A DNA stretch of 17,994 bases from contig LSSN01000159.1 in the NCBI GenBank assembly GCA_001970855.1, positions 1 through 17,994 on the forward strand, read 5' to 3'. The notes beneath the pieces were generated by a model, which was not told the origin of the DNA, did no database searches, and worked only from the letters and a program-made list of their open reading frames with translations. Shown here piece after piece: positions 1 to 9,836 of this stretch; the stretch's first letter is position 1; each line of letters opens with the position of its first letter. The position numbers and the translations under genes are program-made. This DNA comes from Smittium culicis. Its lineage: Eukaryota > Kickxellomycota > Harpellomycetes > Harpellales > Legeriomycetaceae.

Positions 1-686
1 GCAATACTGTCCATGAATTTTTTCAAGTCAGAATCCATGTATTCAAAAACTAGAGTTAGTTTTTTTTCTGTATGTAAAACATCGTGTAGTCTAAAAAAAC
101 GAAAAATTAATTATAAATGAAAACATTGCAATAAAAAAGAGAGAGAAAAAGCCTACGATGTGATATTAGGGTGCTTTAATTCTTTTAGCAAAGATATTTC
201 TCTAATTGCAGTACAAGGAATCTATAAAAATCAGGATAGGTATAACTTTAAGTTATTTATAAAAGGTTTCGTAAATAAGGAAAACAAAATTCAAAATTAT
301 TTTTATTATTAAAATATTTCAAGTTATAGTTTAAGAAATAAATTACCCCTTCTTCCTCAGAATCAAGTCTTATTCTTTTCAACGCAACAATTTCGTTCGT
401 TATTCTATTTTGCGCTTTAAATACAATTCCATAAGAACCTATTATTAATTGAGTAATAAAATCAGTTTATTATTATTTTTTATATTAAACAATAGTAGAT
501 AAATACTACCGAATTAAATAATTACATACCTTCTCCAAGTTTTTCTATTTTCTGAAAAAATAATAAAAAGAAGTTTAAAGAATTAAATATTCAGCAGTTA
601 AAAGAGCTATTGGATATGAAAAAACTATAGAAAGAAGACTTATTAAAAGAGTAAAATTTAAAAAAAAATACTTGATATTTTTCCAT
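1..686 (-). CDS. PHO85: Cyclin-dependent kinase of the CDK5/Pho85 family, N-terminal part, C-terminus off the left edge
   Basis: Ser/Thr protein kinase, active with a cyclin partner; fungal Pho85 couples nutrient status to phosphate metabolism and the cell cycle. Five exons on the minus strand: 686-672, 551-530, 438-347, 221-157 and 90-1 (continuing off the window). Introns are 120, 91, 125 and 66 nt, starting GTATTT, GTATGT, GTAATT and GTAGGC. Ninety-four residues are readable. They begin [16 protein letters not shown], with the glycine loop at 11-16 carrying the inhibitory-type Ser14/Tyr15 pair. Lys33 is the ATP lysine in VALK. The cyclin-binding helix is PCTAIRE (45-51, Glu51). [17 protein letters not shown] (76-92) forms the hinge. 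Numbering matches CDK5 without gaps. Exon 1 codes only five residues; its ATG is chosen because it restores the family N-terminus exactly. The catalytic loop and T-loop lie outside the window. The family call is secure; Pho85 versus PCTAIRE-kinase orthology is not, since the helix is PCTAIRE while the flanks look like CDK5/Pho85. Confidence 0.93.
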
Positions 687-751
687 TGTCAACTATAGGC
701 TGTTATAATTAGTGAAAATCTCTTAGCGATTCAAATTAAAAGCGGTTATAA

Positions 752-997
752 GGAGCAGGTGTAGCAACAATCGAAGAATATTCACAATGTATATTAGGCT
801 TTGAATGAATAGGAATAAACGGAAAGATTCGAAGCGTTTTTATTATGTATTATGAAGTATATCCAACTCAATTGACTAATGCAGATCAACAAGAGTATTT
901 CTGGATAGAAATCAAGTAAGTTATAAGAACACTTGATATATCAAAATTGGATATCAAGAGAGGTGATAAGAGTTCAATTATTGTTAATGATATCTAA
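752..997 (+). pseudogene. Decayed or fragmentary coding stretch, unknown family
   Basis: One frame runs from just after a TAA at 749 to a TAA at 995 with only two internal stops (TGA 806, TAA 917) in about 80 codons, fewer than expected in DNA this AT-rich. The middle section reads KIRSVFIMYYEVYPTQLTNA followed by an acidic/aromatic stretch, which looks like protein. The TAA at 917 lies inside a textbook 5' splice site (GTAAGT at 916-921), and an AG at 813-814 could act as acceptor. The middle part could therefore be a real exon rather than a relic. I recognise no family. Spurious openness is also possible. Confidence 0.22.
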
Positions 998-1245
998 TAT
1001 AACTAAAATAAAATTGTAGTTTGAAAGAGGCAAGTTTATTCTGCATAAATTTTAATAGCTTTATTGCTTTATTGCTTTTAAGCTTTTTTGGAGCAAGATG
1101 TTTAATTGGCTAATATTATATTATTCCTTCGAGACTTGTGAAGGTAAATAGTAAAACACCAATCATGAGACAGTTTTTACTGGTAAAAAGTATATGGAAG
1201 TTTAATTTGTAAATGGAAAAATTTTTTAAAAAAAATTTAATAAAA

Positions 1246-1372
1246 TTAGGCAAATTGACTCCTGGCTGGATATAAGAGCCAAATGGCTCTCAATAGCGCC
1301 TAAAGGAAAGGCAGTGCTCATCAAAAGCTGATATCTTTGATTAGTCGCTGACATTAGTTTCCCTTTACATAT
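1246..1372 (+). ncRNA. Candidate H/ACA-type small nucleolar RNA (weak)
   Basis: Two adjacent hairpins about 127 nt long suggest the H/ACA layout. Hairpin 1 closes with TTAGGC (1246-1251) against GCCTAA (1298-1303) and has an inner stem AGAGCC/GGCTCT (1275-1280 and 1285-1290) around AAAT. AAAGGA (1302-1307) fits the H box ANANNA. Hairpin 2 has CAGTG (1312-1316) against CGCTG (1346-1350, one G-T pair) and ATCAAA against TTTGAT around a 10-nt loop. ACA stands at 1367-1369, 16 nt after the upper stem, where H/ACA RNAs place it. Against it: the H box overlaps the best lower stem of hairpin 2, the 5' side of that pocket is only about 2 nt, and I identified no rRNA target. Confidence 0.25.
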
Positions 1373-2001
1373 AATCCTTATACTTATACTCTAGTCTCTA
1401 ACTTTTAGTTCCAAGTTATTAAAATAAAAATATTTAAACCCTAGTACTGATTAATAACTTTAGACTAATAAAGAGATTTTTGGATGCAGAATTTTTAGGG
1501 TTAGTTCAATATGCAAGTTAAACTTGATAATAGAAGAGAACAAATATAGCATAAAAATAGCGCCAAAGCAAATAAACGATCTTCCAAAGTCTATTAACGA
1601 CTAATGTTTGATAATAAATTTTGTGGTATGCTTATCCCTAAATTTCGAGGGAAAAAAAGTCAGTTAAAGATTTCATATATATCGAGTAAATTTATGTTCT
1701 AAAACTAAGTTTTTATTTCCTATAAAAAGCTATAAGCCAGGGTGCAATAAAAGTCTTAAGAAATAAATATCAATCCAAATAGGAGCATATCCGATGTAAA
1801 ATGACGAGTTATATTATGCTGATTATATTTAAACGCTTTAACTAATCGAATAAAAGAGGCGGTTTATTTTGTTGATAGGGGTGAATTGAGTGTTGAAAGT
1901 ACATAGAGCTAAAGCTGAATATTTTGGAGTCAAATGTAAGCTTTGAGCTGTAAACTGATAGCCTTGCTAAATTGCTGAAAATATTGTCGCCTGCGAGGTA
2001 G

Positions 2002-2292
2002 AATCGACTCGGAGTGCAGCATTTTTATTTTTCTAATAATTATACTTTCTTGAAAACAGTAATCAGGAGCAATAAACGGAAATTGGGCTATTGGAATTTA
2101 TATCGATATCTATAGTTAGGTAGTTTGAATGCTGATGAAGGGCGTTATAAGTGTAGGCATTTATGCTTTAGAAACGATAAATCTTTCAATTGGGCATTGT
2201 GCGATTAGCCAAAAAGAAATCTGATTTGTAAGCATTTTTATCTGATCAATGTATTGGGATGGATAGCCAATGGTTTACCAAGTCTTCATTAA
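2002..2292 (+). pseudogene. Decayed reading frame with cysteine-rich patch, unknown family
   Basis: From a TAG at 1999 to a TAA at 2290 one frame has only two internal stops, both TAG (around 2122 and 2218), in about 97 codons. The translated text includes LNADEGRYKCRHLC and ends GWIANGLPSLH. Cys/His-rich patches and frame continuity suggest a former gene or mobile-element ORF carrying point nonsense changes. The intact genes here use TAG as a true stop (Grx5, Tsr4), so readthrough or recoding is unlikely. I cannot name a family. Confidence 0.22.
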
Positions 2293-2458
2293 ACCCAAAA
2301 CTGATTCAAACAAAAAAAAATAAGGAAAAACCTGCGAGAATTAATGAATAAATTATAACATACTCCTTAAACGTTTCAGTTCAAAGATTTTAAGATTTCT
2401 TTCTTATATTTTTTCCAATTGGTATATTCAGCGATAATTACTTCTAAATACATTCAGG

Positions 2459-3283
2459 ATGAACTATACAGTAACTTCTTTTCATTTCCATACAATAATA
2501 AACCAAAATTCGAAGAATGTACGTACTAAAGTTTAATTTTTTTTTTTTTATCTTTCTGCTGTATTTTATAGGCTCTAAGGAATCTCTCTAGCCCTTTCAA
2601 GCTATCCATATTACAAGTCGGCGCCTCATTGTCGAAAAAAACAGCATTTAGATCCATTTCTTCTCAAGCACGCAAATTAATTGAATCAGTAAGATTTTTG
2701 CCTATTAAAGAATAATTTTTTTTTGTTATAAGTTATACTTCTAAACTATACACCCTGTCATTTTTAATTTTTGAAGAATATCGAAGATTCAAAAGTTACT
2801 GTTTTCATGAAAGGAACTCCAGATGAACCAATGGTAAAGAGCTTTTTGCAATATATATTTATGTAATTTTATGACATCCTGCAAAGTAAAATCATATCTA
2901 CCAAAATTATACAATTTATTTAATAATAGTGCGGATTTAGCAGAGCAGCGATCCAAGTCCTTCAAGTAAATGGTGTTGAAAATATCAACGGTGTCAACTG
3001 TCTAGAAGATCCTGAAGTTCGCGAAGGAATTAAAGAGTTTTCGTAAGTTATTTTTTTTCTCAAATACCCATTATTTATGTTTTTACTCTTATTCATACCT
3101 GTAGTTAATCTGTATTCTATTTTATTTAATTTAATTTAAAGAAACTGGCCCACTATTCCACAAATTTACATCAACCGTGAATTTATTGGCGGATTCGATA
3201 TTCTTTTGGAAATGCACAAATCTGGTGAACTAGAAGCCCTCCTAATCAAAGAAAAGATTATCAACCCCACAGAATCCAAATAG
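2459..3283 (+). CDS. GRX5: Monothiol glutaredoxin Grx5, mitochondrial, five exons
   Basis: Mitochondrial CGFS-type glutaredoxin. The family binds a bridging [2Fe-2S] cluster with glutathione and passes clusters from the Isu1 scaffold to acceptor proteins. Exons are 2459-2518, 2572-2688, 2777-2833, 2930-3042 and 3142-3283, giving 162 aa. Residues 1-59 form a presequence rich in Ser, Lys, Arg and Asn with almost no acidic residues, fitting matrix import. The domain contains [12 protein letters not shown], the CGFS active site at 79-82 (exon 4 begins exactly at this Cys codon), [10 protein letters not shown] with the cis-Pro, and [15 protein letters not shown] for glutathione binding. Yeast Grx5 has a second cysteine (GGCD) where this protein has Phe. 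The start is uncertain: an ATG at 2516 followed by splicing at a nearby GT would give a shorter presequence. AATAAA follows 28 nt after the stop. Confidence 0.95.
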
Positions 3284-3310
3284 TCATTTCATACTAGCAA
3301 TTATTTTTTA

Positions 3311-3316
3311 AATAAA
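3311..3316 (+). terminator. AATAAA polyadenylation signal of GRX5
   Basis: An exact AATAAA lies 28 nt after the GRX5 stop codon, in the usual position for a fungal positioning element. No other candidate for this transcript is as close. Confidence 0.5.
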
Positions 3317-3842
3317 ATGTTTCTATTACCTTAAATTATTAAAATTTATTGTAATAATATTTGTATTTAGCCAAATATCACCTTTCTCCTGGTCATAGCT
3401 TTCATTTCGCTATTTTTTTACACTGTCTTACCCTTAGTGATTGAATTTTTATTTACGCTATAATTTGTTAGGTAAATAGACAACAGACGAGTATTAGTTA
3501 ATACAATGAAAAAGCTAATGAATTTAAAAAAAACTGTGTGAATTTATTTCTAATTTTTGCTATAAAGTAGCCTTTAATTAAATATCTTTATATTTATGAC
3601 CAAAAAGCTGCCAAGTTTTATATATTTAGTATCGCTTATGTAGGTTTAGCCAATAGTTACTAATAGTTGCTGCTATGACCAATGAACGTTTTATGCGGTA
3701 TATTTTTTGTGATCCTACTATGATTCACACTAATAAAACTCAAAAAAAAATTTTTTTTATCATTATTTGCAAATAGTTTATATATGAACCGTTTTAGCTT
3801 ATATAATTAATTCATTCACCTTTTTTAAACTTATAACGCATC
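3317..3842. other. GRX5-TSR4 intergenic region, no gene seen
   Basis: About 530 nt of AT-rich sequence between two tandem genes. I saw no long frame, tRNA box or repeat beyond short A and T runs. It must hold the TSR4 promoter; a T-rich stretch followed by AAACTTATAACG lies just before the TSR4 start codon. Confidence 0.5.
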
Positions 3843-6057
3843 ATGCTCGATTATGTCTTACTTTCATATGCCGACGGCCCGCTGAACGCTAAAGATGAAA
3901 ACGATCCTTTTATAAGCAAGTTTGGCGGAAAACCTGTAATTTGTGCTTCCTTATTTCTTTATTTTGTATCACTCACCATCTTACTATAAAAGATTTGTAA
4001 TGATTGAATTAAACTGATTGCCTGTACTTTTTTTTTTCTTGGAATGCTACATTGGATTTATTAATTCTCAAAAAATAATTTTATACATTGAAAATATGAT
4101 TTTTCCTAGACATGGCTATCCAATAAAAATAATACTATTTTCCCTCAAGGAAACATCTTAAAATGCGACAACTGTGCAAGTCTAATGCTTCTGATTTTTC
4201 AAATTTACGCCCCTTTGCCTGATTCCCCTTACGAGCGATTCATTTACTTGTGGGGCTGTAATAAAAAGGATTGCATGAAAGCCCAAGGAAGGTACCTTAT
4301 TTCAGAATCTATATAGCTATACAAAACTCCTTGCTTATTTCTCTAAAATACACAACCCTACATTCAAATGTATTTTTTGCATAGAATTTTTTTTCTTATT
4401 ACCTACTCTCTAGTTTAGAATATGATTTTATATTTTATTGCTATTAAATAGTTTCAAGGTCATTAGAGGGCACTTACTAAACAAGGACTACTTAGAAAAA
4501 CTGTCAAAAACAAAAAACAAAAAAAAGCCTTCTAAATCAAACAAAGCAAAGACAAAGCTTGCACCTAAACAAGTGCAAGAATCTCAGCCAAAACAAAAAA
4601 CCAAATTCGATGTACTAACCAATACCAGTTCATTCTAATTAATCAAGTCTTTATTTTTTGTGATTTTAAATTTTAATCTCCTTCTCGCCCTTATAACTAT
4701 AATCTGTTATATATACAAATCATATATTATTTTATATTTATTCAAAAATAATTCAAACTAAATCCATTTCTTTTTAATTCCTAAATAGTTTGGCTCAATT
4801 TGGGATACTGACGAAATCGATAATAACGCGTCTACTACTGAAGCCGAAATTAAAGATATAACTAAATCTGAGTCCTTCACAAGCTCAATAATACCAAAGC
4901 TAGAAAAAGATAAATCTTCATCAATCAAAACTGAAGAAACTAATTCTACTCCAAAAAATAAAGCCAAGCCTGCAAAAATTATATCAAATATAGACTCAAT
5001 AATATCATCTATGAATGACCTATCTATTTCTAATAAAAATACTATCCCAAACATTTTACCATATGCTCCTGCTCAGTATCTTGATTCTGAGTACGAACAT
5101 TTAGACTCTTTTTCTGATTCTAATATCTCAGAAAATTTTTTAAGCAAGAATATGTCTACAGGAAAACAAAACATTAAAATATCCAATGATGAGAATGATA
5201 ACTCCGAGTCATGGGCCTCTGAAGCTTATGAATCTACTATTTTACCTAACGGTATCGATTCAGCACTTGACATATTTATGGGTATAGTTAGCCAAAATCC
5301 TGAACAAATACTTAGATATCAATTTAGTGGTACTCCATTATTCTACTCTATAGATGATGAAGTTTCTAAGCTACTTTTAATACCTCCTAAAAATCCAAAA
5401 AAAAATAACATTAAATCTAACCAAGCTTTAGCTTCTTCAAGCAACATCAACAAGTTAAACCCAGAAAAAAATACTGCTCAAAACCAACAACTTAATATAC
5501 ATGCTAAAGCTGCAAAACCCAAAATAGATGGAGCTAGAGGCTACGGAATCGGTAGCGATGATGATGATGATGATGATGATGAAGATGTTAGCAACAATGG
5601 TGATTCCTCAGAGAAAAATCAAATTTCATATTCTACAGACAACGTTCCAGTTTGTCAATATTGCAAAGGGAAGCGCACTTTCGAGCTTCAAGTTCTACCA
5701 TCTATCATTCATATTATGGGCTTTGATAAGCTTTCAAACAACATAAACACCAAATCTATAATCGAACCATCCAATAATCAACCATTAAAAACTAACGCTG
5801 ATACCACAAATTCAAAAAAACCAAACATAGATGTACCCAATAATAAAAATACTTTAATTAAAGGAAAAGACTTCATGGAGTCAATTGACTCTGGAATGGA
5901 GTTTGGAACTATTTTAATTTATTCCTGTAAAAATGACTGTCATCTAGGTAGCTCAGTTCTTCCTGATTTAAGTAATGCCAAAGAAATTGAAAAATTTTCA
6001 ATCCCACAGTATTACCAAGAAGTAGTGTACACGCAATTGGAAACGCATTTAGATTAG
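3843..6057 (+). CDS. TSR4: Tsr4/PDCD2-family protein, uS5 (Rps2) chaperone for 40S assembly, four exons
   Basis: Yeast Tsr4 and human PDCD2/PDCD2L are dedicated chaperones that bind ribosomal protein uS5 (Rps2) as it is made. Exons are 3843-3935, 4110-4291, 4452-4611 and 4789-6057, giving 567 aa. The N-terminal half has VLLSYADGPL, the FGGKPTW motif across intron 1, zinc-type pairs C50/C53 and C81/C86, and FQIYAPLPDSPYERF, all diagnostic. Residues 93-145 form a Lys-rich linker. The C-terminal PDCD2_C part has QILRYQFSGTPLF, CQYCKGKRTFELQVLP (C434/C437), MEFGTILIYSCKNDC and a closing YYQEVVYTQLE. Low-complexity Ser/Asn/Lys inserts and a run of eight Asp (402-409) make it longer than yeast Tsr4 (about 400 aa). 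The least certain junction is intron 3 (4612-4788, GTACTA donor). It is needed because exon 3 otherwise runs into TAA at 4636, and phase 0 fits on both sides. Confidence 0.94.
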
Positions 6058-6838
6058 TTCAATTAGCACATAATCTTTTCATGCTCTTTATTACTAAATT
6101 CCCATCAAACAAAAGACAAATTGTTTTTCCATTATTTTTTTTCACGCCTAGATTTTTTTATTCAAGTTTTTAGGAAATCAAAAATCTTTGTTTAATTAAT
6201 GCGTTTAAATATTTTAGCAAAATAAACCCAATTAATCTCAAAATTTGAAAAATTATCTTACACCCCCTAGCAGTACCACCAAAGAAACAATTAATGTATA
6301 ACATACTATTATTTAATCGAATTTAATCTACATATACCAATATTCGGCGTGTATTATTTTTTATTCAGACTTATCGTCTTTTATTTAGCTATTAATAGGG
6401 GGGGGAAATAACAAATTGCCTATTTAAAAATATGAGTAAATACAAACTTTCAAATTATATGAAAGGAAAATTAGATAGAAACTAAAAAAATAAATTCAAA
6501 GTTTATATTAGATGAGATATTATTTTCAATGTAGCACTAAATTATATTAAAATGATATTCAAGGCATGAAATAAAAGCACTTGGTAAAAGCTGGCAGTTG
6601 CGTTTGAGAATTCAAGAATGAGTCATAACCTTTACTTGGCGAATCCGGGTTATAGTGTCCAAAATACAGGGGTTATTAGAAAGTATTTAGGTAAGAAAGA
6701 AATGACATGACCAAAAGATTGCATATAGAAATCGATATTCAAAGAGAGGAAGTTAATGTTAAAAACGTAAAGAAACTATAATTTTTTTATTACGCAATCT
6801 AAGTTTACGATTTCCTAGCTTAAAGTACACTCCCTAAT
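6058..6838. other. Convergent intergenic region between TSR4 and the membrane-protein gene
   Basis: AT-rich, serving as the 3' flank of both genes. It holds a run of nine G near 6400 and a short open stretch on the minus strand (6559-6672, 37 codons, ending TGA at 6559) whose text includes YNPDSPSKGYDSF and is slightly GC-richer than its surroundings. No intact gene seen. Confidence 0.4.
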
Positions 6839-7435
6839 TTACATAGAACCTCTGGATGCGTTCAAGTAGTAGTTTTCCTCGCTCACCATCTTGGATTTAT
6901 AATTGAAAGAAAATGCTAGGATTGTCCAGAGCAAGAAAACAAACCAAGAAAATGCACACCCAACAATAAGATCAATACAGTGTGATCTGGATGTAGACAG
7001 ATTGCTATCCAAACACAATTTGATATTGTCTTGGAAAACATTTATCAATGTAGAGATGGAAACAGCAGCAGAAATCCACAATATTCCCATAATGTAGGCG
7101 CATATTATTTGGAAAAACGGCTTCTTAAGCTTACGAAGGATTATTACCGATTGCGGTTTCTCGGCTTCTTCGATGGCAGATCTTCTTTCTCTTGACCTGA
7201 TGATCAGCGGGATAGTTGCTAGAAACGCGGCAGCTATAAATGTTATCACACCGATCACTATTGAATAAATCTCTGGAGCTTGTGAACCTGGTCTTTTCAA
7301 AAAAGATATTTTATCCATTGCTGACGCCAAAAATGAAAAAGAAAAGAGTGCGGATATTGATATGAGTGCATATAGTATGAATCGGATCCTATATATAAAC
7401 ATATTAATCTTGTAGTTGATTGATTCTCGCTCCAT
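6839..7435 (-). CDS. Four-helix membrane protein, MARVEL-like
   Basis: Single exon, 198 aa, with the start set at the ATG MERESIN; the frame stays open four codons further upstream but without another ATG. Four hydrophobic segments lie at about 18-38, 56-79, 108-131 and 153-176, with short tails. The 2-3 loop is basic and polar (RSRERRS, RKLKK), so it is probably cytosolic with both termini. The 3-4 loop carries C141 and C153, which could pair on the outer face. TM3 has GILWISAAVS, and TM4 has FSWFVFLLW; small residues and Trp at these places are typical of fungal MARVEL-domain proteins, which act at membrane junctions, in vesicle traffic and at eisosome-like sites. The assignment rests on topology and texture, not on a strict motif. 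Other tetraspanning families remain possible. A GTAAAT spans the stop codon, but I found no downstream exon that fits. Confidence 0.72.
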   Translation of the reverse strand: MERESINYKINMFIYRIRFILYALISISALFSFSFLASAMDKISFLKRPGSQAPEIYSIVIGVITFIAAAFLATIPLIIRSRERRSAIEEAEKPQSVIILRKLKKPFFQIICAYIMGILWISAAVSISTLINVFQDNIKLCLDSNLSTSRSHCIDLIVGCAFSWFVFLLWTILAFSFNYKSKMVSEENYYLNASRGSM

Positions 7436-8776
7436 ATCTATACTCAATGTACAAATGAAAACTTGTTATTGATATATAAACATTTATCTAGAAATCAATA
7501 TCAATAAGTGATGGAACCCTAATATATTTTATTAGTATTTCTTATTTTTTTATTGAGTTATCCTTTTATTTCTAATTACAGTTTAATTACCTAATTATAT
7601 GTTGGCAAGAATAATTTTTGGTTTCAATAATATAGCGAAAGAAACTAGTATAATGATTTAAATTATAATTATCGACGGCTCGTAGTATTAAGGATAAATC
7701 CGTAAATTGAGCTATATAAAATAAAAATATTAATATATATAAAAGTATTTATAGAGACACAGTTAAAATTAAAGTTCAGATTTTCTAACTTTTTTGGTTA
7801 TTGTTCTAGTGTAAAAAAGGAATTGATATCTTTTCTTTAATTGATATTTAGTAAGTTATCAAAATATATATATATATATATATTATCTAAGGGTGAGATT
7901 ATTGAAGCTTAGTCAAAGGTAGGATATATGTGTGAATTTACTGAAGTTTAGTACTAAAAGAGAAAAAAATTCTAAACATTATTCAAAAGAACGACTATTT
8001 ATACTTTGATTATAGTAGCAGCATTTTTTTCTATAGTTTTATCGCAAATTTCATTTTTATTAAAAGCAAGAAAGATAAATCTCAAGTGTGTGATTGATTA
8101 TGACCGACAACCTTTATTATTTTTAGAAAACTAGAGCGTAATAAAAAAAAATAAAATCAGTAGAAAAGCTTATCCGATTTTGCATCAACAATGCGCAAGG
8201 GTATAAACCAGGGCCATCACAGTGTAAGATTCTAGGCCTTGTGATATACGGCAAGTATCGACTTGTATCTATAGTGTCACTATTTTTTTTTCATTTGTTG
8301 ATTCTGTTGATTTTTTTTTTTACATTTTTGAAGTGCTGCATGTATTATACTAAAATCCAGATTTTTGACAAAATAAAAAATAATGGTTTCTTATACCTAC
8401 TTTTTTTTTTATCTTTTAATTTATAAGTCACGTAGCCCCATGAGGTATTAAAATATAGTTATTGATACACTAATAGTCTTACAGTTTTGAATGGTCTATA
8501 ACAATTTAAAAAAAAAAAAGCACAAAAAAGGATAGGGATAGGAATATATAAAAAATAAACATTTGCCAAATAGGTAAACAGAAAAACAAACAACATTTAT
8601 TCCACTATCGCATTCATTATATTCTGTTAATAAAATAAAAAATCTGTGGAGCGATAATGGAGATAAACAAGATAATAAGGATATTTAAATATAAAAAGAG
8701 CAGGTGATCCTACCCCCTCACCCTTATCGAGCTCATATTGCTCTATTCTTTAACTTGAACTTGGACAAGTTGTTAT
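7436..8776. other. Gene-poor AT-rich stretch
   Basis: No convincing gene. It holds the upstream region of the membrane-protein gene, an (AT)10 run, many poly-T/poly-A tracts, and a less AT-rich pocket around 8185-8260. That pocket contains a 14-codon ATG frame (MRKGINQGHH...) and the inverted pair ATCACA/TGTGAT. A 61-codon T-rich frame at 8241-8426 is mostly Phe/Leu from poly-T tracts and is not supported as a gene. Confidence 0.4.
7864..7883. repeat. (AT)10 microsatellite
   Basis: Ten uninterrupted AT dinucleotides in intergenic DNA; a candidate length-polymorphic marker. Confidence 0.95.
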
Positions 8777-9085
8777 TTATATTTTACCGGAATTCGAAAT
8801 GTTATGATTGGAATAGTTATACCAATACTTTGTTTTATTTTTTAAAAGTATGATGTAAACGCATAGTTTTTTTTCCTTCTCCGCAAACTGTCTCGTGGAA
8901 AGACAAAAATTAAAATTAAAAAAAGGCATGCATCCAATCACACCACTTTCCTCAGCATTTAATTGTTTAAACTTTAGAGCATTGTATGTACTGACTTTAA
9001 ATTTGAAAGCAGCATTATATTCTTGAAATACAGTAGACCATAAAAAATAAATTGAGAATAACATTTGTTTATTTATCTCACGCAT
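8777..9085 (-). CDS. Hypothetical 102-aa ORF, weak support
   Basis: An ATG-initiated frame of 102 codons without a stop, notable in DNA this AT-rich. The text mixes ordinary protein-like sequence (FLWSTVFQEYNAAFKF, LNAEESGVIGCMPFF) with a C-terminus rich in Lys, Asn and Tyr that looks like translated AT-rich noise. No motif, signal peptide or membrane segment is convincing, and I recognise no family. It may be a relic exon, perhaps of a mobile element, rather than a living gene. The opposite strand is also open for 61 codons from 9052, so one of the two readings is certainly a shadow. Confidence 0.22.
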   Translation of the reverse strand: MREINKQMLFSIYFLWSTVFQEYNAAFKFKVSTYNALKFKQLNAEESGVIGCMPFFNFNFCLSTRQFAEKEKKLCVYIILLKNKTKYWYNYSNHNISNSGKI

Positions 9086-9836
9086 TTATACAAACTATAA
9101 TAGATAAATTGATTCAAACTAAGAAAACTCGTGTGCTAGTATTAAAAGAAATAAAACCTCCACGTTACGAAAAATATAGGACACATTTGGTGTTAGTGGA
9201 TCTATTAAATAGGGAAATAAAGAGATTTATTTAGCTAGCCAATATAAATTTAATAATAATATTGTGATAAATAGTCCATACTCTTTTATGAGGTCATAAG
9301 TTTTTATCGGATAAAATATTTACCTCATGGTGACTTTATTCTGAATCTAATATACTTTCGGTAATGTGTTATTGATTAGATTATCATATTTGTACTAATT
9401 TTGGCTTTTTTCTTTATCTTTAACTTTTACTATCAAATATAATTGGATTTTTATCTTTTTTTTATCGAATCTTTATCCTCCAGAGTAAAAAATTAAAAAA
9501 AAAAAAAAACGTGACAGGTCACAAAATTAAAAGCTCAAAAGTAATGATTAATGGAAAAAAAAATATATGGAAGTAAATTTCCACTAAGCTTATTTACTAA
9601 AAAATGGGATTTAATAAAATGTAAAATGTAAAATGTAAAAAAAATCTTTTTTTTTTCATTAATTAAGGTTTCAATAGCAGCTATAAGAGTGTGGAAATAG
9701 AGATAAAATTAAGCGTAAAAAATAGGCACAAATCATACGAGAGATTACGTTTGTCTTAATTTTTAACTATTGGCTCGTATTTTTTAAAGGTAAAAAAAAA
9801 TCAAGTGAGATGTAATGTAATGCGATGTTTAAATTT
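9086..9836. other. Downstream flank of RAD4, no intact gene
   Basis: AT-rich. A plus-strand frame reaching 9237 reads LKEIKPPRYEKYRTHLVLVD near its end and looks protein-like, but it has no ATG and no family I recognise. Contains poly-A of about 15 near 9495 and a short tandem repeat at 9616. Confidence 0.35.
9616..9636. repeat. Three copies of heptamer AAAATGT
   Basis: Perfect head-to-tail copies in the 3' flank of RAD4; simple sequence with no evident role. Confidence 0.85.

Noticed and set aside
1493..1506. TTTAGGGTTAG resembles telomeric repeat
   Set aside because: Fewer than two units inside ordinary intergenic sequence, with no array.
5528..5746. Overlapping ORF with a run of Met in the +2 frame of TSR4
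   Set aside because: The Met run is the GAT repeat read out of frame; the PDCD2 frame is the real one.
6559..6672. Minus-strand open stretch as a second exon of the MARVEL-like gene
   Set aside because: No acceptor AG gives an in-phase join from the GTAAAT at the stop codon, and the first ORF already ends normally.
8241..8426. 61-codon Phe/Leu-rich ORF
   Set aside because: Made mostly of translated poly-T tracts; no ATG at the reported start and no membrane-protein pattern.
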